Positions 18,262 through 28,292 of a stretch of 64,000 bases of DNA are shown in pieces. The translations under genes were made by a program, and so were the position numbers. The notes under the pieces were generated by a model. That model ran no database searches. It saw only the letters and a program-made list of their open reading frames with translations, and was not told the origin of the DNA. The DNA is from Marinomonas transparens (lineage in GTDB: Bacteria > Pseudomonadota > Gammaproteobacteria > Pseudomonadales > Marinomonadaceae), in the NCBI RefSeq assembly GCF_016463975.1, contig NZ_JAEMNX010000014.1, forward strand, positions 62,001 to 126,000, read 5' to 3'. The stretch's first letter is position 1. Every line of letters begins with the position of its first letter.

Positions 18262-18448
18262 TGATAAGAGATTGCCTAACAAGGTTTTTAAAAAGGTCAG
18301 TAAAAGGGCGAACCGTACTTATCAGTACAATTATCTATACCAAAATCCGCTTACTTATTTGTCATAGCAGAACCCAAGACGATCTCTTTATTAGTTTTCC
18401 TCCTGAGCACAGTAGAGCTTTATGCCCGCCAAACGCGGGCATTTTTTT
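18262..18448 (+). ncRNA. Candidate small RNA with its own terminator
   Basis: A promoter-like pair (TTGCTC at 18227-18232, TATAGT at 18252-18257, spacing 19) is followed by about 185 bases that end in a strong terminator not assignable to any upstream plus-strand gene. Near the ends, AAGAGAT (about 18267-18273) can pair with ATCTCTT (about 18384-18390), which would close a long domain; the small hairpin GTACTTATCAGTAC lies inside. I recognise no Rfam family, and it does not resemble 6S, SRP, tmRNA or Spot 42. Confidence 0.35.
18423..18448 (+). terminator. Rho-independent terminator of an orphan plus-strand transcript
   Basis: A perfect seven-pair GC stem, TGCCCGC / GCGGGCA with loop CAAAC, is followed directly by seven T residues. 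There is no annotated gene upstream on this strand within 1.2 kb. Confidence 0.8.
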
Positions 18449-18570
18449 GCCAATAATGTATTTTCTAAACTAGAGATAGTCATCTTGATAGCCTACTTCA
18501 ACTCAGACAATCAATCTGCCCTTATCACTGCTTGAAACATTTCCACGTTCACAACTCACACTATAAAACT

Positions 18571-18616
18571 CAAAAAAAAAGCGGTGATGGGACGATAGTC
18601 CCAACACCGCTTCTTT
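18571..18616 (-). terminator. lipA rho-independent terminator
   Basis: Hairpin of two stacked stems (GCGGTG and TGGGAC pairing with GTCCCA and CACCGC). On the minus strand it is followed by nine T residues. It lies 14 bases after the lipA stop and ends the long proA-to-lipA gene run. Confidence 0.85.
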
Positions 18617-18629
18617 TATAGCTTACTAA

Positions 18630-19589
18630 TTAAGACACCCGCTCACCGTGAGCCTGCTTATCTGCATGATAAGAAGAACGAACCAAGGGCCCACATGCCG
18701 CATGTTTAAAACCGAGCTCTTTCGCCACTTGCTCGTAACGCTCAAATTCTTCTGGTGGTACAAAACGCGCCATTGGAAAATGATGTTTAGAAGGTTGTAA
18801 ATACTGACCAATCGTCAACATATCTACATTATGAGCTCTTAAATCTTTGAGCACCTCAACGATTTCTTCAAAGGTTTCGCCCATTCCTACCATTAAGCCC
18901 GATTTTGTCGGTACATCTGGGCATCTGTCTTTAAAGTTTTTCAATAGATCTAAAGACCACTGATAATCAGAACCCGGCCTTACCTGACGATATAAACGGG
19001 GAATTGATTCTAAATTGTGATTAAAAACATCTGGCGGGGCAATTTGTAAAATATCCAAAGAAACCTCCATCCGACCACGGAAGTCAGGTACCAAGGTTTC
19101 TATTTCAATATTTGGGCTTTCAATACGGGTTTCACGAATACAATCGACAAAATGTTGAGCACCGCCATCACGAAGGTCATCACGATCAACAGACGTAATC
19201 ACAACGTATTTAAGCTTCATATCGCGAATCGCAGCCGCCAACTCTTTCGGTTCGTCTTGACTCAACGCATTAGGACGACCATGAGCGACATCACAAAAAG
19301 GACAACGGCGAGTGCAAATCTCCCCCATTATCATAAAAGTAGCAGTACCGTTGCTAAAACACTCACCTAAATTAGGGCAATTTGCCTCTTCACAAACAGA
19401 GGCCAGTTTATGCTCTCGCAAGGTGCTTTTAATCCGCGCAATTTCTGGCGAAGCAGGGACACGAACCCGTAACCAATCAGGTTTACGAGGAATTTCTTCC
19501 GTAGGTACAATTTTCACGGGAATGCGCGCCATTTTATCGGCACCACGTAACTTTTCCCCTTGGACAACGCGCTTGCGTTCTGCTGTCAT
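18630..19589 (-). CDS. lipA: Lipoyl synthase
   Basis: 319 aa radical SAM enzyme that inserts two sulfurs into octanoyl-protein to form lipoate. The auxiliary-cluster cysteines ([12 protein letters not shown]) and the radical SAM motif ([13 protein letters not shown]) are intact, and the C-terminal [10 protein letters not shown] matches the serine-containing tail that ligates the auxiliary cluster. The ATG at 19589 (MTAERKRVV) is used; the frame extends upstream to 19685 but would overlap lipB, and those residues are foreign to the family. It begins directly after the lipB stop. Confidence 0.96.
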   Translation of the reverse strand: MTAERKRVVQGEKLRGADKMARIPVKIVPTEEIPRKPDWLRVRVPASPEIARIKSTLREHKLASVCEEANCPNLGECFSNGTATFMIMGEICTRRCPFCDVAHGRPNALSQDEPKELAAAIRDMKLKYVVITSVDRDDLRDGGAQHFVDCIRETRIESPNIEIETLVPDFRGRMEVSLDILQIAPPDVFNHNLESIPRLYRQVRPGSDYQWSLDLLKNFKDRCPDVPTKSGLMVGMGETFEEIVEVLKDLRAHNVDMLTIGQYLQPSKHHFPMARFVPPEEFERYEQVAKELGFKHAACGPLVRSSYHADKQAHGERVS

Positions 19590-19590
19590 T

Positions 19591-20238
19591 TTATTTCCAC
19601 CCTTGTTGGATAGTCGGATGATCATATCCGAGTAATTCAGCCAGCTGGTTCGCCAACTGAATCTTAATTTTTGATAAGATAACATGCTTGTTCAGATGCT
19701 TCATATCAACCATTTTCAAGCCTTGGTAGCCACATGGATTAATACGATTAAACGGAGTGAGATCCATATCTACATTCAAAGCCAAGCCATGAAATGAACA
19801 GCCTCGGCGTACACGTAAACCTAACGAAGCAATTTTTTGTTCATTCACATAGACACCCGGCGCATCTGGCTTAGCATAAGCCTTAATATGATTCGATTCT
19901 AACACGGCCACAACTGTGTTCTCTAATACACTAACGAGATCACGAACCCCAATACCGAGACGCTTTAGATCAATTAATACATAAGCCACTAATTGCCCCG
20001 GGCCATGATAGGTAACCTGACCACCACGATCGACTTGAATGACGGGAATATCACCCGGTGCTAAAAGATGCTCTTCTTTGCCCGCCTGCCCCTGCGTAAA
20101 TAAGGGAGGATGCTCCAACAACCAAATTTCGTCTGCCTCTTCTTTTGATCGAGTTTGAGTAAAGCTTTTCATGCTTTCCCAAGTTTCTGAGTACTCAACC
20201 AGGCCCAAATCACGGCAAATTAGGTCAGGTGTCATCAC
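19591..20238 (-). CDS. lipB: Octanoyl-[ACP]:protein N-octanoyltransferase
   Basis: 215 aa. Transfers octanoate from acyl carrier protein to lipoyl domains, the step before LipA. The family motif [16 protein letters not shown], the catalytic Lys (KIASLGLRV) and the catalytic Cys ([11 protein letters not shown]) are all present. It may start at GTG 20238 or ATG 20235; both overlap the end of the ybeD-type gene, so the genes are translationally coupled. Confidence 0.95.
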   Translation of the reverse strand: MMTPDLICRDLGLVEYSETWESMKSFTQTRSKEEADEIWLLEHPPLFTQGQAGKEEHLLAPGDIPVIQVDRGGQVTYHGPGQLVAYVLIDLKRLGIGVRDLVSVLENTVVAVLESNHIKAYAKPDAPGVYVNEQKIASLGLRVRRGCSFHGLALNVDMDLTPFNRINPCGYQGLKMVDMKHLNKHVILSKIKIQLANQLAELLGYDHPTIQQGWK

Positions 20239-20540
20239 ATAACCATCTTAACAGCATCAATTGACATAAGGCTTTTATGCAAAGCAGACAATTGCTCTTC
20301 ACTAGTAGCAACAATTCGAAAGCTATAACTAGCAAATCGCCCTTTACTAGAACGATTAATAGCGACTGCATTAGGATCCATTTCAGGAGCATGGCTCGTC
20401 ATGCATTCAACAATTTGAGCATAACTACCATCAAGGTCAAGAGACACTACTTTTATCACATAGTTTTCACAAGGAAACTCTATTTTAGGGGCATCAACCG
20501 CTGTTTCCGCTTGATCACCCTCTTTTGTAATTAACGCCAT
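20235..20540 (-). CDS. ybeD: DUF493 family protein (YbeD)
   Basis: 101 aa. Core [19 protein letters not shown] and the ACT-like beta-alpha pattern ending in [18 protein letters not shown] identify the YbeD/DUF493 family. Its gene nearly always lies between dacA and lipB, as here. A small regulatory fold has been proposed for the family; the function is not established. Confidence 0.92.
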   Translation of the reverse strand: MALITKEGDQAETAVDAPKIEFPCENYVIKVVSLDLDGSYAQIVECMTSHAPEMDPNAVAINRSSKGRFASYSFRIVATSEEQLSALHKSLMSIDAVKMVM

Positions 20541-20566
20541 TAAATTACCACTTGGCCCCTTGGGGC

Positions 20567-21730
20567 TTAAAACAAATTAGTGAAGAAAAGTTTAATATTA
20601 TCAAACAAGCGCTTGAAGAAACCGCCTTCCTCAACAGCCTCAAGAGCAACAACAGGACGCTCTAATAGGACATCACCTTCCGTTCCAACCACAATCGTCC
20701 CTAGAACATCACCAACAGCAATTGGCGCAACAATTTCCTTATGCATATCTAACGTTGCAGGAATAGAAGTACCTTGCTGACGAGGCATGGTAACAAGCAC
20801 ATCTTCAGCAAACCCCACTTTTACATTAGACTGACTCCCCCCCCAGACATGGGCATTATTAACGACCTGTCCACGGCTATATAGCTTACGAGTTTCGTAA
20901 TACCTAAAACCATAATCGAGCAATTTCTGCGATTCCACAGCACGACCTTCATCAGATTTAGCGCCCATCACGACCGAAATCAAACGTGTGCCGTTTCTTA
21001 CTGCAGAGGCGGCTAAACAGTAGCCAGCAGCTTCAGTATGGCCTGTTTTCAAGCCATCAACCGTTTTATCTCTCCACAAGAGTTTATTGCGGTTCGGTTG
21101 GCGAATATCGTTGTAGGTAAAGTATTTTTCAGAATAAAGAGGATAATTGTGTGGAAACTGCAAAATAGTCGCACGTGCTAGCTTGGCAATATCATTAGCA
21201 CTAGAAAAATGATTGTCAGCAGGAAAGCCAGTTGAGTTAACAAAATGACTGTTCTTCATACCAAGCAATTGCGCATGTTGATTCATTAAATCAGCAAAAG
21301 CCGACTCACTACCTGCCACATATTCAGCGGCAGCGACACTGGCATCATTACCTGATTGAATAATAATACCACGCATTAGGTTTTCCACAGAAACTTGCGT
21401 CCCTTCTCGGATAAACATGCGCGAACCTTTCATACGCCATGCTTTTTCACTAACAGTGACTTTATCCTCAAAAGATAAATTACCGCGAGCCAGCTCATAT
21501 TCCATAATATAAGCTGTCATTAGCTTTGTTAGACTGGCTGGTGGTACTGATTGATCAGCATTATGCTCAACCAATATATCGCCAGTATAGGCATCAATTA
21601 AGATATAGCTACTAGCAGACAATTGCGGCGGTGCCGGAATCAGTGAAGGGGCAGCAAACAGTGGATTGGTAATCAAACCAAACACTAGGGATACAATAAC
21701 TAGCAGTCTTTTCATACTCAAAAATGTCAT
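20567..21730 (-). CDS. dacA: D-alanyl-D-alanine carboxypeptidase (PBP5/6 type)
   Basis: 387 aa. A signal peptide (about 1-27) is followed by the serine peptidase S11 domain. The SxxK motif is at Ser66-Lys69 (ASLTKLM), with SGN (IIQSGNDASV) and KTG (GLKTGHTEAAG). A C-terminal beta domain and a terminal amphipathic helix (GGFFKRLFDNIKLFFTNLF) anchor it to the outer face of the inner membrane. It trims the terminal D-Ala from peptidoglycan pentapeptides. Translation may instead begin at the internal Met at residue 6. Second-last part of the mrdA-rodA cell-elongation run. Confidence 0.96.
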   Translation of the reverse strand: MTFLSMKRLLVIVSLVFGLITNPLFAAPSLIPAPPQLSASSYILIDAYTGDILVEHNADQSVPPASLTKLMTAYIMEYELARGNLSFEDKVTVSEKAWRMKGSRMFIREGTQVSVENLMRGIIIQSGNDASVAAAEYVAGSESAFADLMNQHAQLLGMKNSHFVNSTGFPADNHFSSANDIAKLARATILQFPHNYPLYSEKYFTYNDIRQPNRNKLLWRDKTVDGLKTGHTEAAGYCLAASAVRNGTRLISVVMGAKSDEGRAVESQKLLDYGFRYYETRKLYSRGQVVNNAHVWGGSQSNVKVGFAEDVLVTMPRQQGTSIPATLDMHKEIVAPIAVGDVLGTIVVGTEGDVLLERPVVALEAVEEGGFFKRLFDNIKLFFTNLF

Positions 21731-21793
21731 CTATAAAAATATGTGTGGATAATACTAGAGCAAGCAATAATTCTCTAGTTCATAAATACTTTG

Positions 21794-22711
21794 CTAAGGC
21801 AACAGAACAACCCTAACAGGCCGACTAAAGCCAGCTTGATCGAGCTTTTCTTGCCAATTTAGCAACTCATTAGCATCTGAATATGGCCCTACTAACACTT
21901 TATAAAGACCATCTTCTTGCTTATTCACCAGTACTTTAATATCCGTATCAAAAGCTTCGAATAACTTCCCTTTTAAACGATCTGCCGACTCTTCTGCGCT
22001 AAAGGCCCCCAACTGTAAATGAGTGAAAGACAATTCTGCTGAAACATCAGAAGGAATTGCAGGTAAAGCTTCTGGTGTATTTACCACTACTTTCTGCGGT
22101 GCAGCTTCAGTAGTAGGTCGATAAACCTCTCCTTTACTTGGTACAATAGCTTCGATTCGAACCCTAGCTAACCCCTTTTTGTGATACCCCAACCTTGCTG
22201 CTGCCGCATAAGATAAATCAATCAAACGATCACCATGGAACGGCCCCCTATCATTTACTCGAACAATAACAGTCCGCTTATTATCAAGGTTAGTTACCTT
22301 AAGATAAGTGGGTATAGGAAGCGATTTATGGGCGGCAGAAAAACCATACATGTCATACTTTTCTCCATTTGACGTTTTATGACCATGAAACTTTTTGCCA
22401 TACCAAGATGCCGTACCTTCTGCGACATAACCCTTTGCAGAATCCATCACCGAATATGTCTTACCCCATACTTCATAAGACTTTTTGTTACCGCCACGGC
22501 TTTTAGGTTCCCACTTGGGCACCAGATCAGGCAAATGATCTACCTTGATATCACCTGTAGGGGCATGATCTTGTAAAATAGAATAACGACCGCCACCAGA
22601 TGCTTTTTCATAATCTATATCGTCCTTGCCAAGTACATGACTGGTACTCATACAACCATTTAGTAACAACAAACTGATACCAGCAAGAAAGCATATATTA
22701 ACTATCTTCAT
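21794..22711 (-). CDS. rlpA: Septal ring lytic transglycosylase lipoprotein RlpA
   Basis: 305 aa lipoprotein, with a lipobox ending at Cys20 (LLLLNGC). A double-psi beta-barrel domain lies at about 95-190 (GTASWYGKKFHGHKTSNGE, then VRVNDRGPFHGDRLIDLS) and contains the Glu, His and Asp used for glycan cleavage in Pseudomonas RlpA. A C-terminal SPOR domain (about 227-303) binds denuded septal glycan. It cleaves peptide-free glycan strands during daughter-cell separation. The start overlaps the end of mltB by 14 bases. Confidence 0.93.
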   Translation of the reverse strand: MKIVNICFLAGISLLLLNGCMSTSHVLGKDDIDYEKASGGGRYSILQDHAPTGDIKVDHLPDLVPKWEPKSRGGNKKSYEVWGKTYSVMDSAKGYVAEGTASWYGKKFHGHKTSNGEKYDMYGFSAAHKSLPIPTYLKVTNLDNKRTVIVRVNDRGPFHGDRLIDLSYAAAARLGYHKKGLARVRIEAIVPSKGEVYRPTTEAAPQKVVVNTPEALPAIPSDVSAELSFTHLQLGAFSAEESADRLKGKLFEAFDTDIKVLVNKQEDGLYKVLVGPYSDANELLNWQEKLDQAGFSRPVRVVLLP

Positions 22712-23756
22712 AATTTCCTATTTTTTCAGCAAGTTGCAACACAGACATGGCATAACGTCTACTAGGATTATAATCCATGATGGTGAAAAAATTCTCATAA
22801 GCGAGCCAATAGGAAACTTTTTCAGATTCCGTTCTTAAGCCAATCAAGCCGGCTTCTTGTGAAACAAACGCTTCTGTCGGTAAAACATTTAAAGAAGACC
22901 AATCCGCTATACTTCTACTTGGAGATCGACCTTCATTAACCCGCTCAGAGATTTTTTCTGGATTGGCAACTTGCGCCATCACAAACCAAGGTTGACCTTT
23001 TTGCCAACCATGATGCTGTAAATAATTAGCCACACTACCGATCGCATCCGCTTCAGACGTCCACAAATTAATATGGCCATCAGCATCATAGTCTATTGCT
23101 AACTTACGATAGTTACTCGGCATAAACTGCACCATCCCCATGGCACCACTGTATGACCCCTTTGTCGCACCAATGTCCCAATTTTCTTCTCGTACTAGTA
23201 ATAAATAGGCCTGTAATTCACTTTGAAAATAGTCTTTTCGACGAGGATAATCAAAAGCCAATGTTGTCAGAGAAGTAAATATATCGGTCGACCCTGTCAC
23301 TCGCCCATAAAAGGTTTCGACACCAATCAAAGCCACAATCACTCGCGACTCAACACCAAATTCTTGTTCAGCCTTACGCAGCCAAGACGCATTGCGTTTA
23401 GCAAATTCACGCCCCTTCTTGATACGAGAATCAGAAACAAAACGAGTACGATATTGATAAAAAGGTGTAATTACTTCTGGTTGATTGTTTGATTTTTCAA
23501 TGACTTTAGGACGAACTTTTATACGCGAGAAAGCCAGCTCTAAGGTAGAGCGATCATAATGGTAATTAGCGACCATTTTACTAATAAAAGCTTGTACTTC
23601 TGGGTTCACAGCATAGGAGTCGGCCCACTCTTCTGGCATCTCCTCGAGCAATGAATTACTCACGCCCAAATATGAAGACTCATTTGAATGATCTGTCGTA
23701 CTACAGGCAGTTAAGCCAAGCACCAACAATATTCCTATCGCTTGTTTTATTATCAT
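22698..23756 (-). CDS. mltB: Membrane-bound lytic murein transglycosylase B
   Basis: 352 aa lipoprotein, lipobox LTAC with Cys18. SLT-type fold with catalytic Glu147 in ALIGVETFYGRVTG, and the conserved GSYSGAMGMVQFMPSNYRK and DYDADGHINLW segments of family 3 (MltB) enzymes. It cleaves the MurNAc-GlcNAc bond with formation of 1,6-anhydro ends at the periplasmic face of the outer membrane. Overlaps rodA by one base and rlpA by 14, so it is embedded in the elongation operon. Confidence 0.94.
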   Translation of the reverse strand: MIIKQAIGILLVLGLTACSTTDHSNESSYLGVSNSLLEEMPEEWADSYAVNPEVQAFISKMVANYHYDRSTLELAFSRIKVRPKVIEKSNNQPEVITPFYQYRTRFVSDSRIKKGREFAKRNASWLRKAEQEFGVESRVIVALIGVETFYGRVTGSTDIFTSLTTLAFDYPRRKDYFQSELQAYLLLVREENWDIGATKGSYSGAMGMVQFMPSNYRKLAIDYDADGHINLWTSEADAIGSVANYLQHHGWQKGQPWFVMAQVANPEKISERVNEGRSPSRSIADWSSLNVLPTEAFVSQEAGLIGLRTESEKVSYWLAYENFFTIMDYNPSRRYAMSVLQLAEKIGNYEDS

Positions 23757-24880
23757 TACCTTGCTCTTTTGTGTGTTTGTATCGACATTAAAATGCCAAA
23801 AGTAGCCATTATTGTAATAATTGAAGTTCCACCGTAACTCACCAAGGGTAAGGGTACCCCAACAACTGGCAGAATACCTGACACCATGCCAATATTTACA
23901 AACATATACACAAAGAAGGTTAGAGTTAAACTTCCTGCTAAAAGGCGAGCATAATTATCCTCAGCCATCGCTGCGATATACAAGCCACGGGCGATAACCA
24001 ATAGATAAGCAAGTATCAAAACCCCGCACCCAATCATGCCAAACTCTTCACCCAACACCGCAATAATAAAATCAGTATGGCTCTCTGGAAGAAAGTTTAA
24101 TTGTGCCTGCGTTCCCTCCATCCAACCTTTACCATAAAGGCCTCCAGAACCAATCGCAGTTTTCGACTGGATAATATTCCAGCCCGAGCCTAGCGGATCA
24201 CTCTCCGGGTTTAAAAAAGTTAATACTCGTTGCCGCTGATAGTCGTGCATCACCTGCCATAAAACATAACCGGCAATAGGCGCTAAAGCGGCGGAACCAA
24301 GAATATAACGCCAGCCTAAACCCGCTAAAAATAAAACAAATATGCCAGAAACAGCCACAAGTAAGGAGGTACCTAAATCGGGCTGCTTAGCAATCATAAG
24401 AACTGGCACCATGATAAGCACCAATACCATCACAATTTGCTTAAACTTTGGTGGTAACGGCCGATCAGAAAAATACCAAGCTATCATCATTGGCATCACA
24501 ATTTTCATAATTTCAGAAGGCTGAAAACGTAAACCTCCGGGTAAGGCTAACCATCGCTGAGCACCTTTTGCCCCCACGCCGAATAACAAAACACCAACCA
24601 ATAACAACACCAAAAAGGTAAACAACAAAGGAGAAGCTCGACGCATATATTTAGGAGGAAGCTGGGCAAGCATAAGACACCCTCCCATCCCTATCACCAA
24701 CCGGAAAACTTGCCTTTCAACCATAGCCACATCCTGCCCAGAGGCAGAATAAAGCACCACCAAACCACCTCCGATCAGCAAAAGTAAAGAGCCGATCAAG
24801 AGCACGTCAATATGCACTAGATTCCATAACCGCGCATTACTAAAAGCAACCACACGACGATACAAGCTATTATCAGTCAT
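23756..24880 (-). CDS. rodA: Peptidoglycan glycosyltransferase RodA (SEDS family)
   Basis: 374 aa, about ten transmembrane helices. SEDS signatures are clear: GGLRFQPSEIMKIVMPMMIAW, QPDLGTSLLVAVSG, and near the C-terminus LPVVGVPLPLVSYGGTS. RodA polymerises lipid II into glycan strands within the Rod complex, paired with PBP2. Its gene overlaps mrdA (PBP2) by eight bases, as expected for a tightly coupled pair. Confidence 0.96.
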   Translation of the reverse strand: MTDNSLYRRVVAFSNARLWNLVHIDVLLIGSLLLLIGGGLVVLYSASGQDVAMVERQVFRLVIGMGGCLMLAQLPPKYMRRASPLLFTFLVLLLVGVLLFGVGAKGAQRWLALPGGLRFQPSEIMKIVMPMMIAWYFSDRPLPPKFKQIVMVLVLIMVPVLMIAKQPDLGTSLLVAVSGIFVLFLAGLGWRYILGSAALAPIAGYVLWQVMHDYQRQRVLTFLNPESDPLGSGWNIIQSKTAIGSGGLYGKGWMEGTQAQLNFLPESHTDFIIAVLGEEFGMIGCGVLILAYLLVIARGLYIAAMAEDNYARLLAGSLTLTFFVYMFVNIGMVSGILPVVGVPLPLVSYGGTSIITIMATFGILMSIQTHKRAR

Positions 24881-26759
24881 GATGATTTGGCCCCTTTAGA
24901 TAGTCATAGCGCTTAGGGTATTTCCCAGATAAATAAGCATCAAATAACGCCCTAGATAAATCAGCAGGCTTAGAACTGCTACCACCATTTTCAAAAATCG
25001 CAAATACAGCTATTTTAGGTTTCTCTGCTGGAGCAAACCCTATAAACAAAGCATGATCATGAAGGCGTTTAGCAAGTTTTTCCGAGTCATACTCTTCATC
25101 TTCTTGTAGACTAAAGACTTGCCCCGTCCCCGTCTTCCCCGCAATAGAGTAATCCGTTCCTCGTAAACGTCTTGCCGTTCCTTTAGAGTCTGTAATTACC
25201 TTACGCATAGCATTAACCATTTTTTCCCAGTTACGCTGATCTTTAAGAACAATTTCTCGCTCGCCACCTAAACCATCCAAAAACTGAGCAGGTTGATCTC
25301 CAATTGTCTTTGCCATACGAGGGTCAAAATAATGCCCACGAGCTGCTAATGCTGAAGTAGCCGCAGCGATTTGCATAGGCGTCGCGACCATAAAGCCTTG
25401 GCCAATACCAACGTTAACAGAATCCCCCGGATACCATGGCTCGTTATACTTGGCCATTTTCCATTCATTAGAAGGCAACAGGCCTCGGCTCTGACCATTC
25501 AAGTCCAATAACAAATCCTTACCAAAACCAAAACGCGACAAGAAATCATGAATCGGTGTAATGCCCATCTTATTAGATAATTGATAGTAATAGGTATCAA
25601 CGGACTCAATAATAGAGCGTTCTAAATTTATCCAACCATGACCTGTTCGCAACCAGTCACGGTAACGACGCCCATCGGGATTAATTTGATAATAGCCACG
25701 AGCAAAATAACGCTCTTGCCACGAGGCATGGCCATACTCAAGACCAGCTAAGGCCATAAAAGGCTTAATTGTAGATGCTGGTGGATAACCACCACGAAGG
25801 GCACGATTAAATAAGGGAAGTTTTTTCGAATTGCGTAACGCAGAATAGTCTTCAACAGAAATACCACGAACAAATAGATTAGGGTTATAACCTGGTTTGG
25901 AAACCAGAGCTAAAACACCGCCATTATTAGGGTCTATAGCAATCACAGAGCCAGTATAATCACCTAGTAAATCATAGGCGTACTGCTGTAACCTTGCATC
26001 TAAATAGAGGTTAACGTCTTGCCCTGGGGTTGGATTCTTCCGTTCCAGTTCGGACATAATGCGACCACGAGCATTTACCTCAACCTTACTAATACCTGTT
26101 TGGCCAAACAAGGTTGTCTCGTAATATTCCTCAATCCCTGTTTTACCTATAAACAAAGCCCCTTGATAAGCCAGCTTGTCGACTCGCTCAAGGTCTTTTG
26201 AAGTAATTCGCCCTACATTCCCAACAGCATGAGCAAAAGCATCACCATAGGGATAATAACGTGTTAATTGCGCCTCAACCTGAACACCGTCCAATTTATA
26301 TAAATCAACCGCCACCTTTGCCCATTCTTCATCGGTTAGCTGGGACTTTAAGGTAATGGATTGATAAGGACGTCGATACTCTTTACGTCTTTCTTTGAAG
26401 TCTTCCCACTCAGCATCACTAATATCGATCACATTAGATAAGGTTTTCTTGAGTTCAGTAAAGTTAGAAACGCGTTCTGGGGTCACTGTTAAACTGTGGA
26501 TAGGACGATTGTCGGCAAGCACTAAACCATGACGGTCATATATCAACCCCCTTGGCGGCGGTTCGGTAACCAACATCACGCGGTTATCATCAGCTTTAGT
26601 TTGATACAGTTTATGCTCAATCACTTGCAAATAAAACAAACGAGCCATCAGCACGCCAGCTAACAAAAGCACCATAATAGCGGCGGCAAAAACCCTCTGC
26701 TGAGTCAGCTTTTGTTCTTGGCGATAATTGCGAAAGTGTTGATGTTGACGGCTCACCAA
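24873..26759 (-). CDS. mrdA: Penicillin-binding protein 2 (peptidoglycan transpeptidase)
   Basis: 628 aa class B PBP. One N-terminal membrane helix (about 22-44), a non-catalytic pedestal domain, then the transpeptidase domain with SxxK at Ser329-Lys332 (PASTIKPFMAL), SxD (IIESVDTYYYQL) and KTGT (AGKTGTGQVFS). It cross-links lateral-wall peptidoglycan together with RodA and is the target of mecillinam-type beta-lactams. Seven bases separate it from rlmH upstream. Confidence 0.96.
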   Translation of the reverse strand: MVSRQHQHFRNYRQEQKLTQQRVFAAAIMVLLLAGVLMARLFYLQVIEHKLYQTKADDNRVMLVTEPPPRGLIYDRHGLVLADNRPIHSLTVTPERVSNFTELKKTLSNVIDISDAEWEDFKERRKEYRRPYQSITLKSQLTDEEWAKVAVDLYKLDGVQVEAQLTRYYPYGDAFAHAVGNVGRITSKDLERVDKLAYQGALFIGKTGIEEYYETTLFGQTGISKVEVNARGRIMSELERKNPTPGQDVNLYLDARLQQYAYDLLGDYTGSVIAIDPNNGGVLALVSKPGYNPNLFVRGISVEDYSALRNSKKLPLFNRALRGGYPPASTIKPFMALAGLEYGHASWQERYFARGYYQINPDGRRYRDWLRTGHGWINLERSIIESVDTYYYQLSNKMGITPIHDFLSRFGFGKDLLLDLNGQSRGLLPSNEWKMAKYNEPWYPGDSVNVGIGQGFMVATPMQIAAATSALAARGHYFDPRMAKTIGDQPAQFLDGLGGEREIVLKDQRNWEKMVNAMRKVITDSKGTARRLRGTDYSIAGKTGTGQVFSLQEDEEYDSEKLAKRLHDHALFIGFAPAEKPKIAVFAIFENGGSSSKPADLSRALFDAYLSGKYPKRYDYLKGPNHHD

Positions 26760-26766
26760 ACGCCCC

Positions 26767-27234
26767 TTACCTATGATACGGATGGTTATTCATTAATGTC
26801 CAAGCTCGATAAATCTGCTCAGCCAAAATAATACGCACCATAGGGTGCGGCAAGGTCAAACGAGATAACGACCATAATTGATCAGCTTTAACAGAACACC
26901 TTGGATCAAGTCCATCAGGCCCACCAACTAAAAGACTGACATTAAAACCATCCATACGCCACAGCTCCGTTTGACTCGACAACTGCTCGGTGGACCATTC
27001 CTTACCCAGCACTTCCAGTGCAATCACCTTATCCCCTGCTGGAATGGCATTCAGCATAGCATCGCCTTCCTTGCGAATGGCTTTTGCTATATCCGTATTT
27101 TTCCCACGGGGAGACATAGGTATTTCGATCAGCTCTAAAGCGAAGTCTTTAGGTAGACGTTTAGCATACTCATCATAGCCTTGCGTCACCCATTTTGGCA
27201 TTTTATTGCCAACAGCAATCAAACGAACATGCAT
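26767..27234 (-). CDS. rlmH: 23S rRNA pseudouridine-1915 N3-methyltransferase
   Basis: 155 aa SPOUT methyltransferase. The SAM-binding trefoil knot is visible in [20 protein letters not shown] and [20 protein letters not shown], with the typical ending NNHPYHR. RlmH methylates pseudouridine 1915 in helix 69 of 23S rRNA on assembled 70S ribosomes. It follows rsfS as in most gammaproteobacteria. Confidence 0.96.
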   Translation of the reverse strand: MHVRLIAVGNKMPKWVTQGYDEYAKRLPKDFALELIEIPMSPRGKNTDIAKAIRKEGDAMLNAIPAGDKVIALEVLGKEWSTEQLSSQTELWRMDGFNVSLLVGGPDGLDPRCSVKADQLWSLSRLTLPHPMVRIILAEQIYRAWTLMNNHPYHR

Positions 27235-27243
27235 TTTAAAGGC

Positions 27244-27597
27244 CTATAATACTTCAGGCTTGATATCCCACAATTTTTCGAGATCATAAAATGCACGGGC
27301 CTCTTCTGTCATCACGTGAACAACGACGTCGTGCAGATCTACCAATACCCAATCACTACTCATACCACGGCCTTCTGACCCTAGTGGCTGTAGACCTTTT
27401 TGCTTTAGGTGCTCAAAAACATGTTGCCCTAATGATTCCACATGGCGCTTAGATGTACCGGTACAAATCACCATAAAGTCCATCATGTCGGTATGGTTAC
27501 CCACATTCAACACAGTGATCTTATCGCCTTTGACATCTTCCAATGCTTCAACGGCAAAAGCTAAAATTTGATCTGCTGTGAGATTCGGCTGACTCAT
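27244..27597 (-). CDS. rsfS: Ribosomal silencing factor RsfS
   Basis: 117 aa. The RsfS/Iojap fold is shown by DFMVICTGTSKRHVESLGQHV, then WVLVDLHDVVVHVMTEEARAFYDLEKLW. It binds ribosomal protein uL14 on the 50S subunit and blocks joining with the 30S when nutrients are short. It lies between nadD and rlmH in the conserved order. Confidence 0.95.
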   Translation of the reverse strand: MSQPNLTADQILAFAVEALEDVKGDKITVLNVGNHTDMMDFMVICTGTSKRHVESLGQHVFEHLKQKGLQPLGSEGRGMSSDWVLVDLHDVVVHVMTEEARAFYDLEKLWDIKPEVL

Positions 27598-27611
27598 ATA
27601 ATTACGTTATC

Positions 27612-28292
27612 CTATCGATATAATTGATTTTTTTCTATGTATGCTTGAACAGGCTCCGGTAGCAAATAAGCAATAGATGACTGCTTACGGCAAAGAGATC
27701 GAATCATGCTTGAAGAGATCCCTAGTGGCGTTAATGTTTCCAACCAGACCAGTCCTGAGGGCGCGCATTGTAACTCAAGCGGCGAAGCGGCACGATAGTT
27801 TTCGCAGAATGTATTCAACTCCGAAATCAAATCTGGCTCCCAGCCGGGACGAGATACAACAAAAATATGGGCATATTGAATTAAATCCTGCCAATTGTGC
27901 CAAGTTGGTAAGGATAAAAAACTGTCCATCCCCAATACCATAATCAAAGGTTCATCGACACCAACATCATCACGAATAGCATGCAATGTGTCTATGGTAT
28001 AGCTTGGCCCTGCACGCTTAATTTCACTGTCATCGACCACTAATCGGCTATCACCAGAAACCGCCATATTGACCATATCCAGTCGTTGTTTAGCCGTAAC
28101 ACTCGGCGCACTCTTATGGACAGGTTGGAAACACGGAATCAATTTTAGTTCCCGAAAGCCGTAACGATCTAATATTTCCACTGCTGTACGCAAGTGCCCA
28201 TTATGAACTGGGTCAAATGTCCCCCCCATAATGGCGACGCCAACTCTTTCTTTGTCATTCTTAAAATTAATTGTCACGGGTATGACCATCAC
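27612..28292 (-). CDS. nadD: Nicotinate-nucleotide adenylyltransferase
   Basis: 226 aa in the longest form. The nucleotidyltransferase motif [15 protein letters not shown] and the C-terminal [10 protein letters not shown] are intact. It adenylates nicotinate mononucleotide in NAD synthesis. The start is uncertain. The longest frame begins at 28292 and overlaps proA by 26 bases; a GTG at about 28277 (VTINFKND), still inside the end of proA, is an equally good candidate. Either way nadD is coupled to proA. Confidence 0.94.
   Translation of the reverse strand: MMVIPVTINFKNDKERVGVAIMGGTFDPVHNGHLRTAVEILDRYGFRELKLIPCFQPVHKSAPSVTAKQRLDMVNMAVSGDSRLVVDDSEIKRAGPSYTIDTLHAIRDDVGVDEPLIMVLGMDSFLSLPTWHNWQDLIQYAHIFVVSRPGWEPDLISELNTFCENYRAASPLELQCAPSGLVWLETLTPLGISSSMIRSLCRKQSSIAYLLPEPVQAYIEKNQLYR

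Larger units (their letters stand above)
18109..18629. other. 520-base non-coding interval between the acetyltransferase fusion and lipA
   Basis: No convincing coding sequence: the only plus-strand frame here (18261-18473) runs through a terminator hairpin and has no RBS. The interval holds a possible promoter near 18227-18257, a possible structured transcript, a strong plus-strand terminator at 18423-18448 and the lipA terminator at 18571-18616. Confidence 0.6.

Noticed and set aside
18261-18473. Open frame of 70 codons over the orphan terminator
   Set aside because: It reads through a strong rho-independent terminator and has no RBS; the region is better explained as non-coding.
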